DNA of 46,414 nt from STC-113 sp964553745 (GCA_964553745.1 CAZKLD010000015.1:1-46414), one strand, 5' to 3'. Counted from the first letter of the stretch, positions 1 through 9,855 are shown. The notes: generated by a model from the letters alone, not told the origin. Made by a program: numbers and translations.

Positions 1-290
1 TCACTCTGCTTTCATCAAAAGCTAGGAATAACCAAGTTAAGATAATCGAGAATGTTTCTATGGAAGATGCAAAGACTAAGAACATGGTTGCAATCATGGC
101 TAACATGAAAGTTACAAAAGGTCTTTTCGCAATGCTGCCTAATGACAGAGACTTATTCTTGGCGACAAGAAACCTTGCTACTATTAAGCCAATCGGTGTT
201 AACTATCTGAATCCTATGGATCTTATGAAATACAATGACCTTGTATTCACAAAGGATAGTCTAGACTTCATTGGTCAAATTTACTCATAA
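1..290 (+). CDS. rplD: 50S ribosomal protein uL4, C-terminal part
   Basis: This is the 3' end of rplD; the reading frame is open from the window edge and runs to TAA at 288-290, giving about 95 residues. L4 binds 23S rRNA domain I and lines the exit tunnel. The visible part contains the late L4 pattern SSKARNNQVKIIENV and a hydrophobic tail typical of the L4 C-terminus. It sits directly upstream of rplW, the standard S10-operon order. The start lies outside the window. The assignment rests on order plus moderate sequence resemblance. Confidence 0.85.
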   Translation, partial: TLLSSKARNNQVKIIENVSMEDAKTKNMVAIMANMKVTKGLFAMLPNDRDLFLATRNLATIKPIGVNYLNPMDLMKYNDLVFTKDSLDFIGQIYS

Positions 291-308
291 TATTATACAA
301 TCGAGATT

Positions 309-608
309 ATGGAACTTTTTAAGATCATAAAGAAACCAGTTATTACTGAGAAATCTCAAAGATTAGAATTATCTTGAGTATATACTATGGAGGTAAACTC
401 TCTTGCTACAAAGGTTGATATTGCTAACGCTTTCGAGAAACTTTACGGAGTTGACGTTAAGGGTGTCAATATCATCAAGACCAGAGCTAAATTCAAAAAT
501 TCCAGAAAAGGGGTTACTGTTAAGAAAAAACAAACTACAAAAGCTCTTATCGCTCTTTCTAAGAACGAGAGGATCGCTGATTTGATGAAATTAAAGATTA
601 AAGATTAA
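309..608 (+). CDS. rplW: 50S ribosomal protein uL23
   Basis: A 99-residue L23, which binds 23S rRNA at the exit of the polypeptide tunnel and docks trigger factor and SRP. The N-terminus carries the L23 signature KKPVITEKSQRLE. A TGA at 375-377 is read as Gly; with the standard code the gene would appear to begin only at 387. The ATG at 309 restores the family's usual length (95-100 residues). It lies 18 bases after rplD with no Shine-Dalgarno motif before the start. Confidence 0.95.
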
Positions 609-632
609 TAACTACCATTATAATTATAGATT

Positions 633-1481
633 ATGGCCAATATTAAGAAATATAAACCTACCACGCCCTCTAGGCGTTCTATGACTGGACACACGTTTTC
701 AGAACTTACGGCTAGAGAACCATTCAAACCTTTGACAATCAATTTGAAGAAGGCTGCAGGTAGAAATAATACATGACGTATTACAACTAGACATCAAGGA
801 GGAGGGCACAAACAGCTATATAGGTTGGTTGACTTCTTCTACACTGACAAGTTAGATATACCTGCAAAAATCGAAACTATCGAGTACGATCCATACAGAT
901 CCGCTTATATTTCCCTTATCTGCTACGTTGACTGAGAAAGAAGATATATAATCGCTCACAAGGATGTAAAGGTCGGTGACAGCATCATAACTTCGCCTAC
1001 AGCAAAACCAGTTTCAGGTAACAGAATGGAAATCGGTAACATTCCAGTAGGACTTAATATTCACAATGTTGAAATCATTGTCGGACAATGAGCATCAAAT
1101 GTACGTTCAGCTTGAACATACGCTACAATCCTTTCTCAAGAAGGTGAGTACACTCAAGTCAAAATGCCTTCAGGAGAAATCAGGCTTATACACAAGAAAT
1201 GTTTCGCAACAATCTGAGTCGTATCAAACACTGACCACAACCAAATCGTTATCGGTAAGGCGGGACGTTCAAGATGGATGGGTAAGAGACCTACGGTTCT
1301 AGGTAAATCTATGAACCCGGTAGACCACCCGCATTGAGGTTGAGAATGACATTCTCCAATCGGTATGCCATATCCTAAGACTCCATGGGGTAAACCAGCT
1401 CTTGGTGTTAAGACTAGAAGAAGAAAAGACACTTCAAGATGGATACTAAGGACAAGAAAAGGTAAATTAATGAACAAATAA
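633..1481 (+). CDS. rplB: 50S ribosomal protein uL2
   Basis: A 282-residue L2, needed for subunit joining and the peptidyl transferase centre. It shows the near-universal blocks TGRITTRHQGGGHK, DGERRYIIAHKD, GQGASNVRSAGTYA and NPVDHPHGGGEGHSP. Many Gly positions in these blocks are TGA codons (for example 774, 1335, 1341, 1347), making this gene the best internal proof that UGA means glycine here. Without recoding only small pieces are open. The length fits the family (about 275). The stop is TAA. Confidence 0.98.
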
Positions 1482-1559
1482 TAGATTTTAGAACTTGGAG
1501 CTTAGAGCTTAGAGGAAACAATCCTAAAAAACTAAAAACTAATAACTAACAACTACACT

Positions 1560-1823
1560 ATGACAAGAAGCTTAAAAAAAGGACCTTATGTTGATGAAAG
1601 ACTGCTATGAAAGGTTTTTAAGATGAATGACTCAGGAAAAAAGATGGTAATCAAGACTTGGGCAAGAGACTGCACAGTCCTACCGGAATTCGTATGACAC
1701 ACATTCGGTGTTCATAATTGAAAGGCTCATATCCCAGTTTTCGTTACAGAAAACATGGTAGGCCACAAGTTATGAGAATTCTCTATGACTCGTAAGTTCA
1801 CTTCACACGCTTGAAGGAAATAA
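1560..1823 (+). CDS. rpsS: 30S ribosomal protein uS19
   Basis: An 87-residue S19, which contacts the A-site finger and protein S13 in the small-subunit head. It begins MTRSLKKGPYVDERLL and contains HIPVFVTENMVGHKLGEFS, both characteristic of S19. Four or more glycines are TGA-coded. It ends TAA. The 78-base gap after rplB is AT-rich and shows no separate gene. About 75 bases of non-coding sequence separate it from rplV. Confidence 0.96.
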
Positions 1824-1899
1824 TAATCAGAAAAGGGTTCGGCCGCCATGGCTATGACGCTTCTAAACTGGAAAACTAATTCACTAATAACTAAATTGT

Positions 1900-2226
1900 A
1901 TGAAAGCTTACGCTAAAAACATAAGAATCTCTCCTAAGAAACTTAGTGTAGTCGCATCTATCGTAAGAAATATGCCTGCAAAAAAAGCTTTGGAAATTCT
2001 AAAATTCATGCCAAACAAATGAGGAGGAATTCTTCACAAGGTCGTAGCTAGTGCTGTTGCAAATGCAACGAACAATGACAATCAGAAAATGGAAGACCTG
2101 ACTCTTGGAGCTGTTGTTATAGCAAAATGAGTTGTTTACAAAAGAGGTAATCCGATTTCTAGAGGTAGAAGTCATGCAATCCTCAAGAGAACTTCAAACA
2201 TTCTCGTTGAACTAAAAGTAAAATAA
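1900..2226 (+). CDS. rplV: 50S ribosomal protein uL22
   Basis: A 108-residue L22, a 23S rRNA-binding protein whose beta-hairpin lines the exit tunnel. It shows NIRISPKKLSVVASIVRNMPAKKALEIL in pieces (RISPKKL, then the KALEIL helix) and the C-terminal hairpin with ISRGRSHAILKRTSN. TGA codons encode Gly in the NKGGG and AKGVVYKRG segments. Position between rpsS and rpsC is the canonical order. Confidence 0.96.
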
Positions 2227-2250
2227 TTTTATTAATATTCTTCTTAAATT

Positions 2251-2889
2251 ATGGGACACAAAGTTAGCCCGCTAGCATTCAGAATCTGATATATTAAGAC
2301 TTGGAAAACAAGTGCTTATTTCGGTGAAAAAGACTACGCAAAAGGCGTTGCTCGTGATGTAGAAATCAGATCGTTCGTTAAGAATTTCTTAAAAGGTATT
2401 CCTGTTGGAAATATCTTCATCAATTATACGAACCAAAATACGAATGTTGTAATTTACACATCAAAAGTAGCTTTAGTTTTAGGTAAAAGCGGTGAAGGTC
2501 AAGAAAAGCTTGAAGCTGAACTAGTGAAGAAATTCGGAATCAAATTTGCAATCGACGTGAAAGAGATAAAGAAGCCAGAACTTAACGCAGCAATCGTAGC
2601 TGATATGATCGCTCGCCAAGTAGAAAAGAAACTTCCATATAGAAGAGTTGTCAAGAATGCAATCTCAAAGACTATAGAGAAAGGTTGACTTGGTATAAAG
2701 GTAATCTGTTCAGGACGTCTTAATGGTGTTGAAATCGCAAGAGTCGAGACTTACAAGGAGGGAAACATCCCAACTCAGACAGTCAGAGCTGATATCGATT
2801 ACGCAACTGAGAGAGCAAATACTGTTTACTGAGTTATCTGAGTAAAGGTATGGATCTATAAAGGAGACATATTCAAAAACAAGAAATAA
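2251..2889 (+). CDS. rpsC: 30S ribosomal protein uS3
   Basis: A 212-residue S3 at the mRNA entry channel. It starts MGHKVSPLAFRIG and has the KH-domain region around residues 60-110 followed by the S3 C-terminal domain with RLNGVEIARVETYKEG and TVYGVIGVKVWIYKGD. Six glycines are TGA-coded, including those of GVIGVKVWIYKG. The length matches the bacterial family (206-230). An AT-only leader precedes the ATG. Confidence 0.97.
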
Positions 2890-2936
2890 ACTTGACACGC
2901 AAATTAATTAATTATACTATCTAAGCTTTAAAAAAA

Positions 2937-3350
2937 ATGTTACAGCCGAAGAAAACAAGATATAGGAAAGCCATGCGATGAGTCCTTAAATGAATCGCAG
3001 TAAGAGGCTCCACTATATCGTTTGGTGATTATGCAATCAAAACTGTCGAACAAGGATTCATTACTTCAAGACAGATTGAATCAGCTCGTAGAGCAATAGT
3101 ACGTTTCTTGAAACGTGGATGAAAACTTTGGATCAGAATTTTTCCAGATAAACCATATACGAAAAAACCATTGGAAGTTCCGATGGGATGAGGTAAAGGT
3201 AGCGTAGAAATGTACGTGGCTCCTGTAAAACCTGGTAGAGTACTCTTTGAAATAACATGAGTCGCGCCAGAAGTTGCAAGGGAAGCTTTTCGTCTTGCTT
3301 CTTACAAATTGCCAGTGAAAACTAAGATTTTAGTTGATAATAATATCTAG
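2937..3350 (+). CDS. rplP: 50S ribosomal protein uL16
   Basis: A 137-residue L16, which stabilises the A-site tRNA elbow. Seen in order: MLQPKKTRYRKAMRG, RQIESARRAIVRFLKRGGKLWI, PVEVP-like PLEVPMGGGKG, and the tail VAREAFRLASYKLPVKTKIL. TGA encodes Gly in the PMGGGKG loop. The stop is TAG, showing that TAG as well as TAA is used for termination. rpmC starts 5 bases later. Confidence 0.97.
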
Positions 3351-3355
3351 TAGCC

Positions 3356-3550
3356 ATGAAAGGATTAAAAGATAATAAGGCTCTTGCCACTCTTGATGCA
3401 GAAGGACTTAGAAAAGAACTTAGCAAAGCAAATCAAGATTTATATGTTTTGAAAATGAAACATCTAGCTAATGAATTAAAAGAAACTCACTTGTTAAAAG
3501 CTCATAAGAGTTATGTTGCAAGATTGAACACATACTTAAAAGGTATTTAA
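3356..3550 (+). CDS. rpmC: 50S ribosomal protein uL29
   Basis: A 64-residue, two-helix L29 located at the tunnel exit next to L23. The central pattern LRKELSKANQDLYVLKMKHLANE resembles the L29 LRxEL...LFNLRFQLATGQ region, and the C-terminal helix has VARLNTYLK. It has no TGA codon. Identification relies on size, position between rplP and rpsQ, and the helix pattern. Confidence 0.92.
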   Translation: MKGLKDNKALATLDAEGLRKELSKANQDLYVLKMKHLANELKETHLLKAHKSYVARLNTYLKGI

Positions 3551-3573
3551 TTAATATTTAAATTAAACTTACA

Positions 3574-3798
3574 ATGAGAACAAAAACTTGAGTTGTCGTG
3601 AGTACAAAAATGGATAAGACTATCGTTGTCCAAGTGGACAGCTATAAGATTCATCCTAAGTACAAGAAAAAGTATAAAGTTTCATCGAAATTTTATGCCC
3701 ATGACGAAGCAAACACTTGCAAGGAAGGCGATACTGTGACTATTGAGGAGACAATACCTATGAGCAAATTAAAGAGATGGTTAGTTTCATCTAAATAA
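3574..3798 (+). CDS. rpsQ: 30S ribosomal protein uS17
   Basis: A 74-residue S17, a primary 16S rRNA-binding OB-fold protein. It shows VVSTKMDKTIVVQVD (family GxVvSdKMdKTivVxVe), YKKKYKVSSKFYAHDE and EGDTVTIEETIPMSKLKRW. The TGA at 3589-3591 is Gly6, so the true start is the ATG at 3574, not the in-frame ATG further on at 3610. Confidence 0.96.
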
Positions 3799-3824
3799 TC
3801 GTTATAACTAAATAAATCGTAATT

Positions 3825-4193
3825 ATGATACAAACAGAATCAAGATTAGTAGTTGCAGATAATAGCTGAGCAAAAGAGGTATTATGCATCAAAGTTTTGT
3901 GAGGTTCGAAGAAAAGATATGCAACTGTCGGTGATATAATCGTATGTTCAGTGAAAAAGGCTCTTCCACAATGAAATATCAAGAAGAAATCAGTCGTTAA
4001 GGCTGTTGTAGTAAGGACTGCCTACCCAGTTATGAGACCAGACGGAAGTTATATCCGTTCAGACGACAATGCCTGTGTAATCATCAACGATAGCGGCGAA
4101 CCAAAATCAACACGTGTTTTCGGACCAGTATTCCGTGAACTTAAACAGAAAGGTTTCCAGAAAATCATCTCCCTTGCTCCAGAAGTTTTATAA
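3825..4193 (+). CDS. rplN: 50S ribosomal protein uL14
   Basis: A 122-residue L14, which forms an intersubunit bridge with the 30S subunit. It begins MIQTESRLVVADNSGAKEVLCIKVLGGS, matching the L14 opening; the Gly of NSGAKE is TGA. The C-terminal part has GTRVFGPVxREL-like STRVFGPVFRELKQKGFQKIISLAPEVL. The length is exactly that of bacterial L14 (122). Confidence 0.98.
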
Positions 4194-4230
4194 GAACACT
4201 GCCTTAAATTAATAATTAAGAATAAAAACT

Positions 4231-4530
4231 ATGAAAGTACATACTTGAGATACAGTAAAGGTTACAACTGGTAAAGACAATTGAAAAGAAGGAAAAATCC
4301 TATCTGTCAATACTAAGACTGGCCGTGTAATCGTAGAAGGAGTTAACATCGTTACTCGTCACGTAAAAAAACAAGGTACTAATCCTGGACAAATCGTAAA
4401 ATCAGAAAGATCTATCGATGCTTCTAATGTTATGATTATAGAAGGCGGAAAGCCTACTAGGATCTGATACAGATTTGAAGGCGAAAAGAAAGTAAGATTC
4501 GCAAAAAAATCAGGTAAAGCATTAAAATAA
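4231..4530 (+). CDS. rplX: 50S ribosomal protein uL24
   Basis: A 99-residue L24, an assembly initiator of the large subunit with a KOW fold. It shows GDTVKVTTGKDNGKEGKILSV (KOW motif), GVNIVTRHVKK and IIEGGKPTRIGYR. Glycines at GDTV, DNGKEG and RIGYR are TGA-coded. Order rplN-rplX-rplE is canonical. Confidence 0.96.
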
Positions 4531-4557
4531 TAATTCTATTTTTTAGATAATTCTACT

Positions 4558-5097
4558 ATGTCATTCAAAGATAATTACAAGAAAATCATACTTCCGAAAC
4601 TTCAAAAAGATCTAGGAATAAAAAACAAGATGGATCTTCCGAAATTAGAGAAAATCGTTCTTAATATGGGTATCGGTACTTTCGTCCGCGCAGGATGAAA
4701 AGACCATTCAACTCTTAAAAACGATCTAGGACTTATCGCTGGTCAGCTTCCGGTTGTCAAGAACGCGAAAAAGTCAATCTCAAATTTCAAGCTTCGTGAA
4801 GGTATGCCAGTTGGTATAATGGTTACTCTTAGAGGAGACAAGATGTTCTACTTCTTAGATAAATTCATAAATATCATCGGACCTCGTATCAGAGATTTCA
4901 GATGATTCAGTGTTAAATCATTCGACAAAGAAGGTAACTACAACTGTGGAATCAAAGAACATACTATATTCCCGGAAGTTCCTCAACAAGATGTTGTAAA
5001 GCCTTACGGTCTTCAAATCACTTTGAAAATCAAAGGAGATGTAAAAGAACACAACAAAGCATTATTGATGGCTATGGGTTTCCCATTCACTAAATAA
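4558..5097 (+). CDS. rplE: 50S ribosomal protein uL5
   Basis: A 179-residue L5, the 5S rRNA-binding protein in the central protuberance. Recognisable blocks are LEKIVLNMGIGTFV, the GQLPVVKNAKKSISNFKLREGMPVG loop region, LDKFINIIGPRIRDFRGFS and GIKEHTIFPEV. Internal TGA codons fall on conserved glycines (RAGGKD, DFRGFS). The length fits the family (178-180). Confidence 0.97.
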
Positions 5098-5123
5098 TTT
5101 TAATTCACTTTTTAATAAACTAT

Positions 5124-5348
5124 ATGGCAAGAAAAGCACTAGAAGTTAAATGTAAGCGTCAGAACGACCAGGCTACTCGTCTAGTTTTAGCTTGAAAGAA
5201 AGTCAAGTTCTCTACAAAGCTTTATCACAGATGTTCTGCATGCGGAAGAGTTAGATGATATATGGGTAAATTCGATATGTGTCGTATTTGCATAAGAGAA
5301 AAAGCCAATAGCTGAGAACTAATGGGCGTAAGAAAATCAAGCTGGTAA
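5124..5348 (+). CDS. rpsN: 30S ribosomal protein uS14, zinc-binding type
   Basis: A 74-residue S14 of the small-subunit head. It carries two CxxC pairs (CSACGR and CRIC, spaced about 13 residues) that bind zinc, so this is the zinc-dependent form. It is about 13 residues longer at the N-terminus than the usual 61-residue zinc form. The C-terminus VRKSSW is the family ending. Glycine after RVR is TGA. Confidence 0.95.
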
Positions 5349-5392
5349 AAAGCGAATAATACTATTTACTTATAAACTATAAAACGGTAATT

Positions 5393-5788
5393 ATGATAAA
5401 TGATCCAATAGCAGATTTATTGACTAGAATCAGGAACGGGTATCTTGCTCGTCTTGCTACAGTCCGTGCTCCTTATTCTAAGATCAAGAACGAACTTCTT
5501 AGAATCCTTAAAAAGAACGGATATGTCGTATCTTTCGATGTGGAAGATCTTGGAAATGGCAAGAAAGACCTTGTTGTAGAGCTTAATGATGTACGTGTTA
5601 CGAAATATGTTCCTACGATGAAAAGAATTTCAAAGCCAGGCCAGAGAATCTACCTTAAGAGTACTGAAATCAAGAAATCAAGAAACGGACTTGGTATCTA
5701 CGTCATCTCAACTCCAAAAGGCGTTATGACTGGTTATGAAGCAAGATCTCTCAACGTTTGAGGAGAACTATTATGCGAAATCTACTAA
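5393..5788 (+). CDS. rpsH: 30S ribosomal protein uS8
   Basis: A 131-residue S8, a 16S rRNA central-domain binder. It begins MINDPIADLLTRIRNGYLAR and has the mid-segment YVPTMKRISKPGQRIYLKS. The TGA at 5759-5761 would truncate it after residue 122; read as Gly it continues SLNVGGELLCEIY to TAA, giving the typical S8 ending with the conserved GGE. Confidence 0.97.
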
Positions 5789-5816
5789 ACCTTATTAAAT
5801 ATTTAATTTAAATCGT

Positions 5817-6371
5817 ATGTCACGAATCTGAAAATCACAAATCCTGATCCCCGCTTGAGTTACTGTTGAGCTTAAGAATAATATTGTGACTGTAAAAGGC
5901 CCTAAGGGTGAACTAACACAAGATGTAAGAGACTTTGTTTCTATAAATCAAGTTGAGAATACTTTAACTGTTTCTGTAAAGGATGAAAACGAATCTTTCC
6001 AAAGATGAGTATGGGGTCTTTCCAGAACTCTTATCAACAACATGGTTGTCGGAGTCACTGCTGGATACAGCAAGATACTTGAAATCCAATGAGTAGGTTA
6101 CAAATTCGAAGTTATCGGTACTGACAAATTGACTCTTTCTGTAGGTTTCTCCCACAAGGTAGACTTACAAGCTCCGAAATGAATCACAGTAGCTGTTGAG
6201 CCATCAATCAAGAACGCAATCCTGATTTCTGGAATCGACAAGCAACAAGTAGGTTTCTTCGCTGCGAAAGTAAGAGGAGTTAAAAAACCAGAACCATACA
6301 AAGGAAAATGAATCAGATACTCTGGTGAGTATGTAAGAAGAAAAGCAGGTAAGACTTGAGGTAAAAAATAA
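5817..6371 (+). CDS. rplF: 50S ribosomal protein uL6
   Basis: A 184-residue L6 near the sarcin-ricin loop. It starts MSRIGKSQILIPAGVTVELK, has TVKGPKGELTQ and WGLSRTLINNMVVGVTAGYSK, and ends with PEPYKGKGIRYSGEYVRRKAGKTGGKK in pieces, all L6 hallmarks. At least nine glycines are TGA. The length is close to the family's 177. Confidence 0.97.
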
Positions 6372-6415
6372 TAGAAGATAAAGTATAAACCATAAATCCT
6401 AATATTTACAATACT

Positions 6416-6757
6416 ATGTTAAAAAAAGTTATTGCAAGACAAAGCAGACATAACAGGGTCAGAGCAAAAATCTCAGGTACTGCTGTAAAACCAAGACTTT
6501 GTGTATATAGAAGCAATGCTAACATCTATGCTCAATTCATCGATGATGTAGCTTGAAAAACTCTTTGTGCTGCATCTGATCTGAAAATCAAGAAAGGTTC
6601 CAAAGTCGAAAAGGCAACTCAGGTTTGAACTACCGTAGCTGAAGCAGCTATGGCACTATGAATCGAGACTTGTGTATTCGATAGAGGTGGTTTCATGTAT
6701 ATCGGTCGCGTAAAAGCAGTTGCTGAAGCAGCAAGGGCAAAATGACTTAAATTTTAA
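6416..6757 (+). CDS. rplR: 50S ribosomal protein uL18
   Basis: A 113-residue L18, binding 5S rRNA with L5. It shows RHNRVRAKISGTAVKPRLCVYRSNANIYAQFIDD and the C-terminal FDRGGFMYIGRVKAVAEAARAKGLKF, the classic L18 ending. TGA codons encode Gly in DDVAGKT, QVGTT, ALGIE and AKGLKF. Standard order before rpsE. Confidence 0.97.
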
Positions 6758-6780
6758 TATTTTACATCTTTCTAAATAAT

Positions 6781-7464
6781 ATGAAAAGAGATGATTCAAA
6801 AAAATGAGGATTCAAAGAAGCGAACAAGGAATTCAAAGAAGAGCTTTTAAGAATCGACCGTGTAACTCGTGTAACTGCATGAGGACGCCAACTTAGATTC
6901 AGGGCATCTGTGATTATCGGAGATAATAATGGAACTGTTGGTCTTGGTATCGGTAAAGCTTGAGAGGTAGTGGTTGCTATCGAAAAGGCTGTAAGAGACG
7001 CTAAGAAAAACCTAGTGAAATTCAAAATTGTCGGCGGTACTATCGCTCACAATGTAACTTGAGATTTCAAAGCCGCTTCAATTATGATCCATCCAGCTAC
7101 TGCCGGTACTGGTATCATCGCTTGAGGTGCTGTGAGAAAGATAATTTCAGTTTCTTGAATTAAAGATATCCTCGCAAAAAGATATGGATGTACAAATCCA
7201 ATCACTAATGCAAGAGCAACACTTAAGGCATTGCAAATGCTAAAAATAGCTGACGCTAGAAATGTTAAAGCCACTTCAGTCGAAGCTGAAAGTGCAGTTG
7301 AAGAAGTTAAGGCTCCAGTAGCTGCAACAGAAGCCCCAGCACAAGAAGAAGTCAAGGAAGTTAAAGTCGAAGCTCCAAAGGAAGAAGCTGCTCCAGTAGC
7401 AGAGAAGGCTCCAGCTAAGAAAGAAGCTCCTGCAAAAAAGGCTCCAGCTAAGAAAACTAAATAA
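6781..7464 (+). CDS. rpsE: 30S ribosomal protein uS5 with long A/K/E/P-rich tail
   Basis: A 227-residue S5; the family is usually near 165. Residues 1-160 give the normal S5 core: RIDRVTRVTAGGRQLRFRA, GLGIGKAGEVVVAIEKA, AGTGIIAGGAVRKIISVSGI and TNPITNARATLKALQML. The remaining 60 or so residues form a low-complexity tail of Ala, Lys, Glu, Pro and Val ending in AKK repeats. S5 acts in decoding accuracy and mRNA unwinding. No TGA lies in the tail; many lie in the core. There is no rpmD after it. Confidence 0.96.
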
Positions 7465-7494
7465 TTTAATTCAAGTTAATAATTTTTTTATAAT

Positions 7495-7944
7495 ATGGTA
7501 ACTCTAACTAGCATAAAAGCTGACGATTGATCTAGAAAGACTTCAAAGAGGCTTGGTCGTGGAAATGGTTCAGGTAAAGGTACTTTCTGCGGAAAAGGAT
7601 GTAAAGGTCAAAATGCGAGAAAAGGTGCGAAATACAGCCCATCTTTCGAATGAGGACAATCTCCTCTATTCATAAGAATGCCTAAGATGAGAGGTTTCAC
7701 TGCGTTGAATCAAGTAAGATACACAGCAGTAAATGTTTCAACTCTAGCTAAAATCGCAGAAGAGACTACTGATATCACTAAATTGGTTCTTATCGCAAAA
7801 GGTATAATCAAGAAAGAATCTGACGTGATCAAAATCCTCGCTAAGGGTGAAATCGCTAAAGCTGTAACTGTCGAGGCTGATAAAGCATCTGCAGAGGCTA
7901 TGGCAAAAATCACAAAAGCAGGAGGTAAGATCGAAATGAAATAA
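7495..7944 (+). CDS. rplO: 50S ribosomal protein uL15
   Basis: A 149-residue L15, a late-assembly 23S rRNA protein. It shows SRKTSKRLGRGNGSGKGTFCGKGCKGQNAR (L15 glycine-rich basic start), FEGGQSPLFIRMPKMRGFT and the C-terminal KASAEAMAKITKAGGKIE. It is the last gene of the cluster; in most bacteria secY follows, here a terminator does. The TGA codons lie only in the N-terminal half. Confidence 0.97.
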
Positions 7945-7961
7945 TTATCCCAATCAAAAAT

Positions 7962-7992
7962 AAATCCCTAACAGCATTGCTGTTAGGGATTT
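7962..7992. terminator. Perfect hairpin between convergent genes
   Basis: Two 15-base arms (AAATCCCTAACAGCA and its complement) meet around a single T, with A-rich sequence on one side and T-rich on the other. It can end the ribosomal operon from the left and the kinase operon from the right. Confidence 0.9.
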
Positions 7993-8003
7993 ATATTATG
8001 TTT

Positions 8004-9206
8004 CTATTGAGAGAATTTAACTTCAAATGTATAATAATCCTTATTGGCGGTGAAATTCAATTCCCACGAATTCTGATCTGCAATTGTTTTCACTATATTG
8101 AGTCAGAGTCAATATCACGCAACTGAATTCGATCCCTTGAAAAATGGCTGAAAAAGATTGTCTAACTCCTCTTTGCTTATATTCTTTCCCGTATTCGAGA
8201 CAACCAATGTCCTTGGGCTTATTTTTATCGTAATGGGTGTATTCTCGATGGAATATTTCAGGGAATTCTCCAATATGTTCTTTAAGAGTATATCCAGGAG
8301 CTTCTCATTCGTGTTCACTGTAAAATCCTTTTGGATATTGAACTTGATCTTTTCACTTTTGATTTTATAGATTTTCTTGAGTCTATCTAAGATTTTCTTC
8401 GTGGTGACTCATAGCATTATATCCTTCTTGTCAACATTTCAGACCTCGCTTAGCACAAGAAGCGAATTCACTATATCCTCCAGATGCCGAAGCTCATCTA
8501 TGGTTCTTGGAAAATCAAGCGACTCTCAACTGATCCTAGATAGTTCTAAGTCTGACTTTATGACTGATATCGGTGTCTTGAGCTCATGTGCCAGATTGTG
8601 ATTATAATCTTTGAGCTTCTTGTTCATTTGCTGTATAGGCTCGATAGCGAGCAGTGATAATCTTCTGGACAGGAAGTATATCAGGAACATCAGCAATATG
8701 TCCAGTATCGCGGCCGTGAAAATTATCTGCCTTTCTCAGATGATCCTGCGTGTCGCATCTTTTGCAATGTAGACATCCATATCCTTTGATCTTAGGCGCA
8801 TCATCATGTATGTGCTAGATCAGAAATCGATATATTCTATGTCGCTTCCAACCCTTTTCTTTATATCACCCCTGTCAATGACTCCGAAAACTCAATTGTA
8901 ATACGCTCATGAATTCGAAATTATCATATAATCATGGAGCTCATTCATATTTATCCTGTCGGCCTGCCCCGCGACCCAATCAAAATCCCTCTTAATAAGG
9001 TTTTTTGGAAAATCCGATGATTGGCTCAGGATATTGGCTTCTGTTTCGAAGCTTCTTTTTTCCTCCAATGTTGATTGGAAGTGATATATGGTAATGAGAA
9101 GGGAGAATGACAGTGTCAGCAAGAAAAACACATAAGAGCTTATCTTTATGGCAAGATTGGATTGTTTGGATTTTATTGCGAATCGTATTATTTTATTCAA
9201 TAACAT
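8004..9206 (-). CDS. Membrane sensor histidine kinase
   Basis: A 400-residue two-component kinase. A transmembrane helix lies near residues 20-40 (SSYVFFLLTLSFSLLITI), then an extracytoplasmic sensor segment of about 110 residues, and a second helix (IIFTAAILDILLMFLIYFL). The H-box is NHNLAHELKTPISVIKSD with the phosphoacceptor His, followed by an N-box ILKNILENSLKYS and the G2 motif GYGLGLNIVK. Several of these glycines are TGA. The start ATG at 9206 overlaps the regulator gene's 3' end by 14 bases, so the pair is translationally coupled. The stimulus is unknown. Confidence 0.93.
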
Positions 9207-9855
9207 AGCCCACTCATTTAATTGTCTTTATGAGGTCTTTTCATAATTTTTTCCTTACTACTGATATATGGGCTTCCAGAGTGACGGAGCTCAGATCAAG
9301 AGTCTCTTCTTGCTCTCACCAGACTTTTTCCAGAAGATCTGTCTTATTCTTGGGTATTCATCTGTTTATTGAAAGATATTCTATGATCAGATACTCCTTA
9401 TTTGTAAGAGAGATGGCTTTTCAATCTTTGTACACCTTGTGATGAAGGATATCGATTTCGATGTCTTTCACATTTATCTTATCTTCGATTATCTCAGACC
9501 TTCTTCTGAATAGGGCCTTAACCCTGACTAGCAGTTCCTCAAGCTCAAAAGGCTTTGTCAGGTAATCGTCTGCTCATATATTGAAGAGCTCGACCTTATC
9601 ATCCAACATGGAATTCGATGTCAGAGCCAATACCGGCGTATCTACTTTCTGGGCTCTCAGAGACTTGAGGAATTCCTTTCAGTCCATGACGGGCATATTT
9701 ATGTCGAGGATGATGCAATCGTATTCTGTCTGTCCTGTTTTCTGAAGCGCTTCTTGTCCGTTAACTGCCTCCTCTGCAACTATATTCGAAATCTTGAAGA
9801 ATTTTATCAGATTTTCTCTCAATCTGAAATTATCCTCTACTATTAATATTTTCAT
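9193..9855 (-). CDS. OmpR-family response regulator
   Basis: A 220-residue regulator: receiver domain (residues 1-115) starting MKILIVEDN, with phosphoacceptor Asp in CIILDINMP, and the K of YLTKPF; then a winged-helix DNA-binding domain ending HISVVRKKLGKDLIKTIKGVGYVIE in pieces. It is the first gene of the pair with the kinase. Three tandem small-RNA-like units lie upstream on the same strand; the nearest ends about 120 bases before this start codon. Confidence 0.95.
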
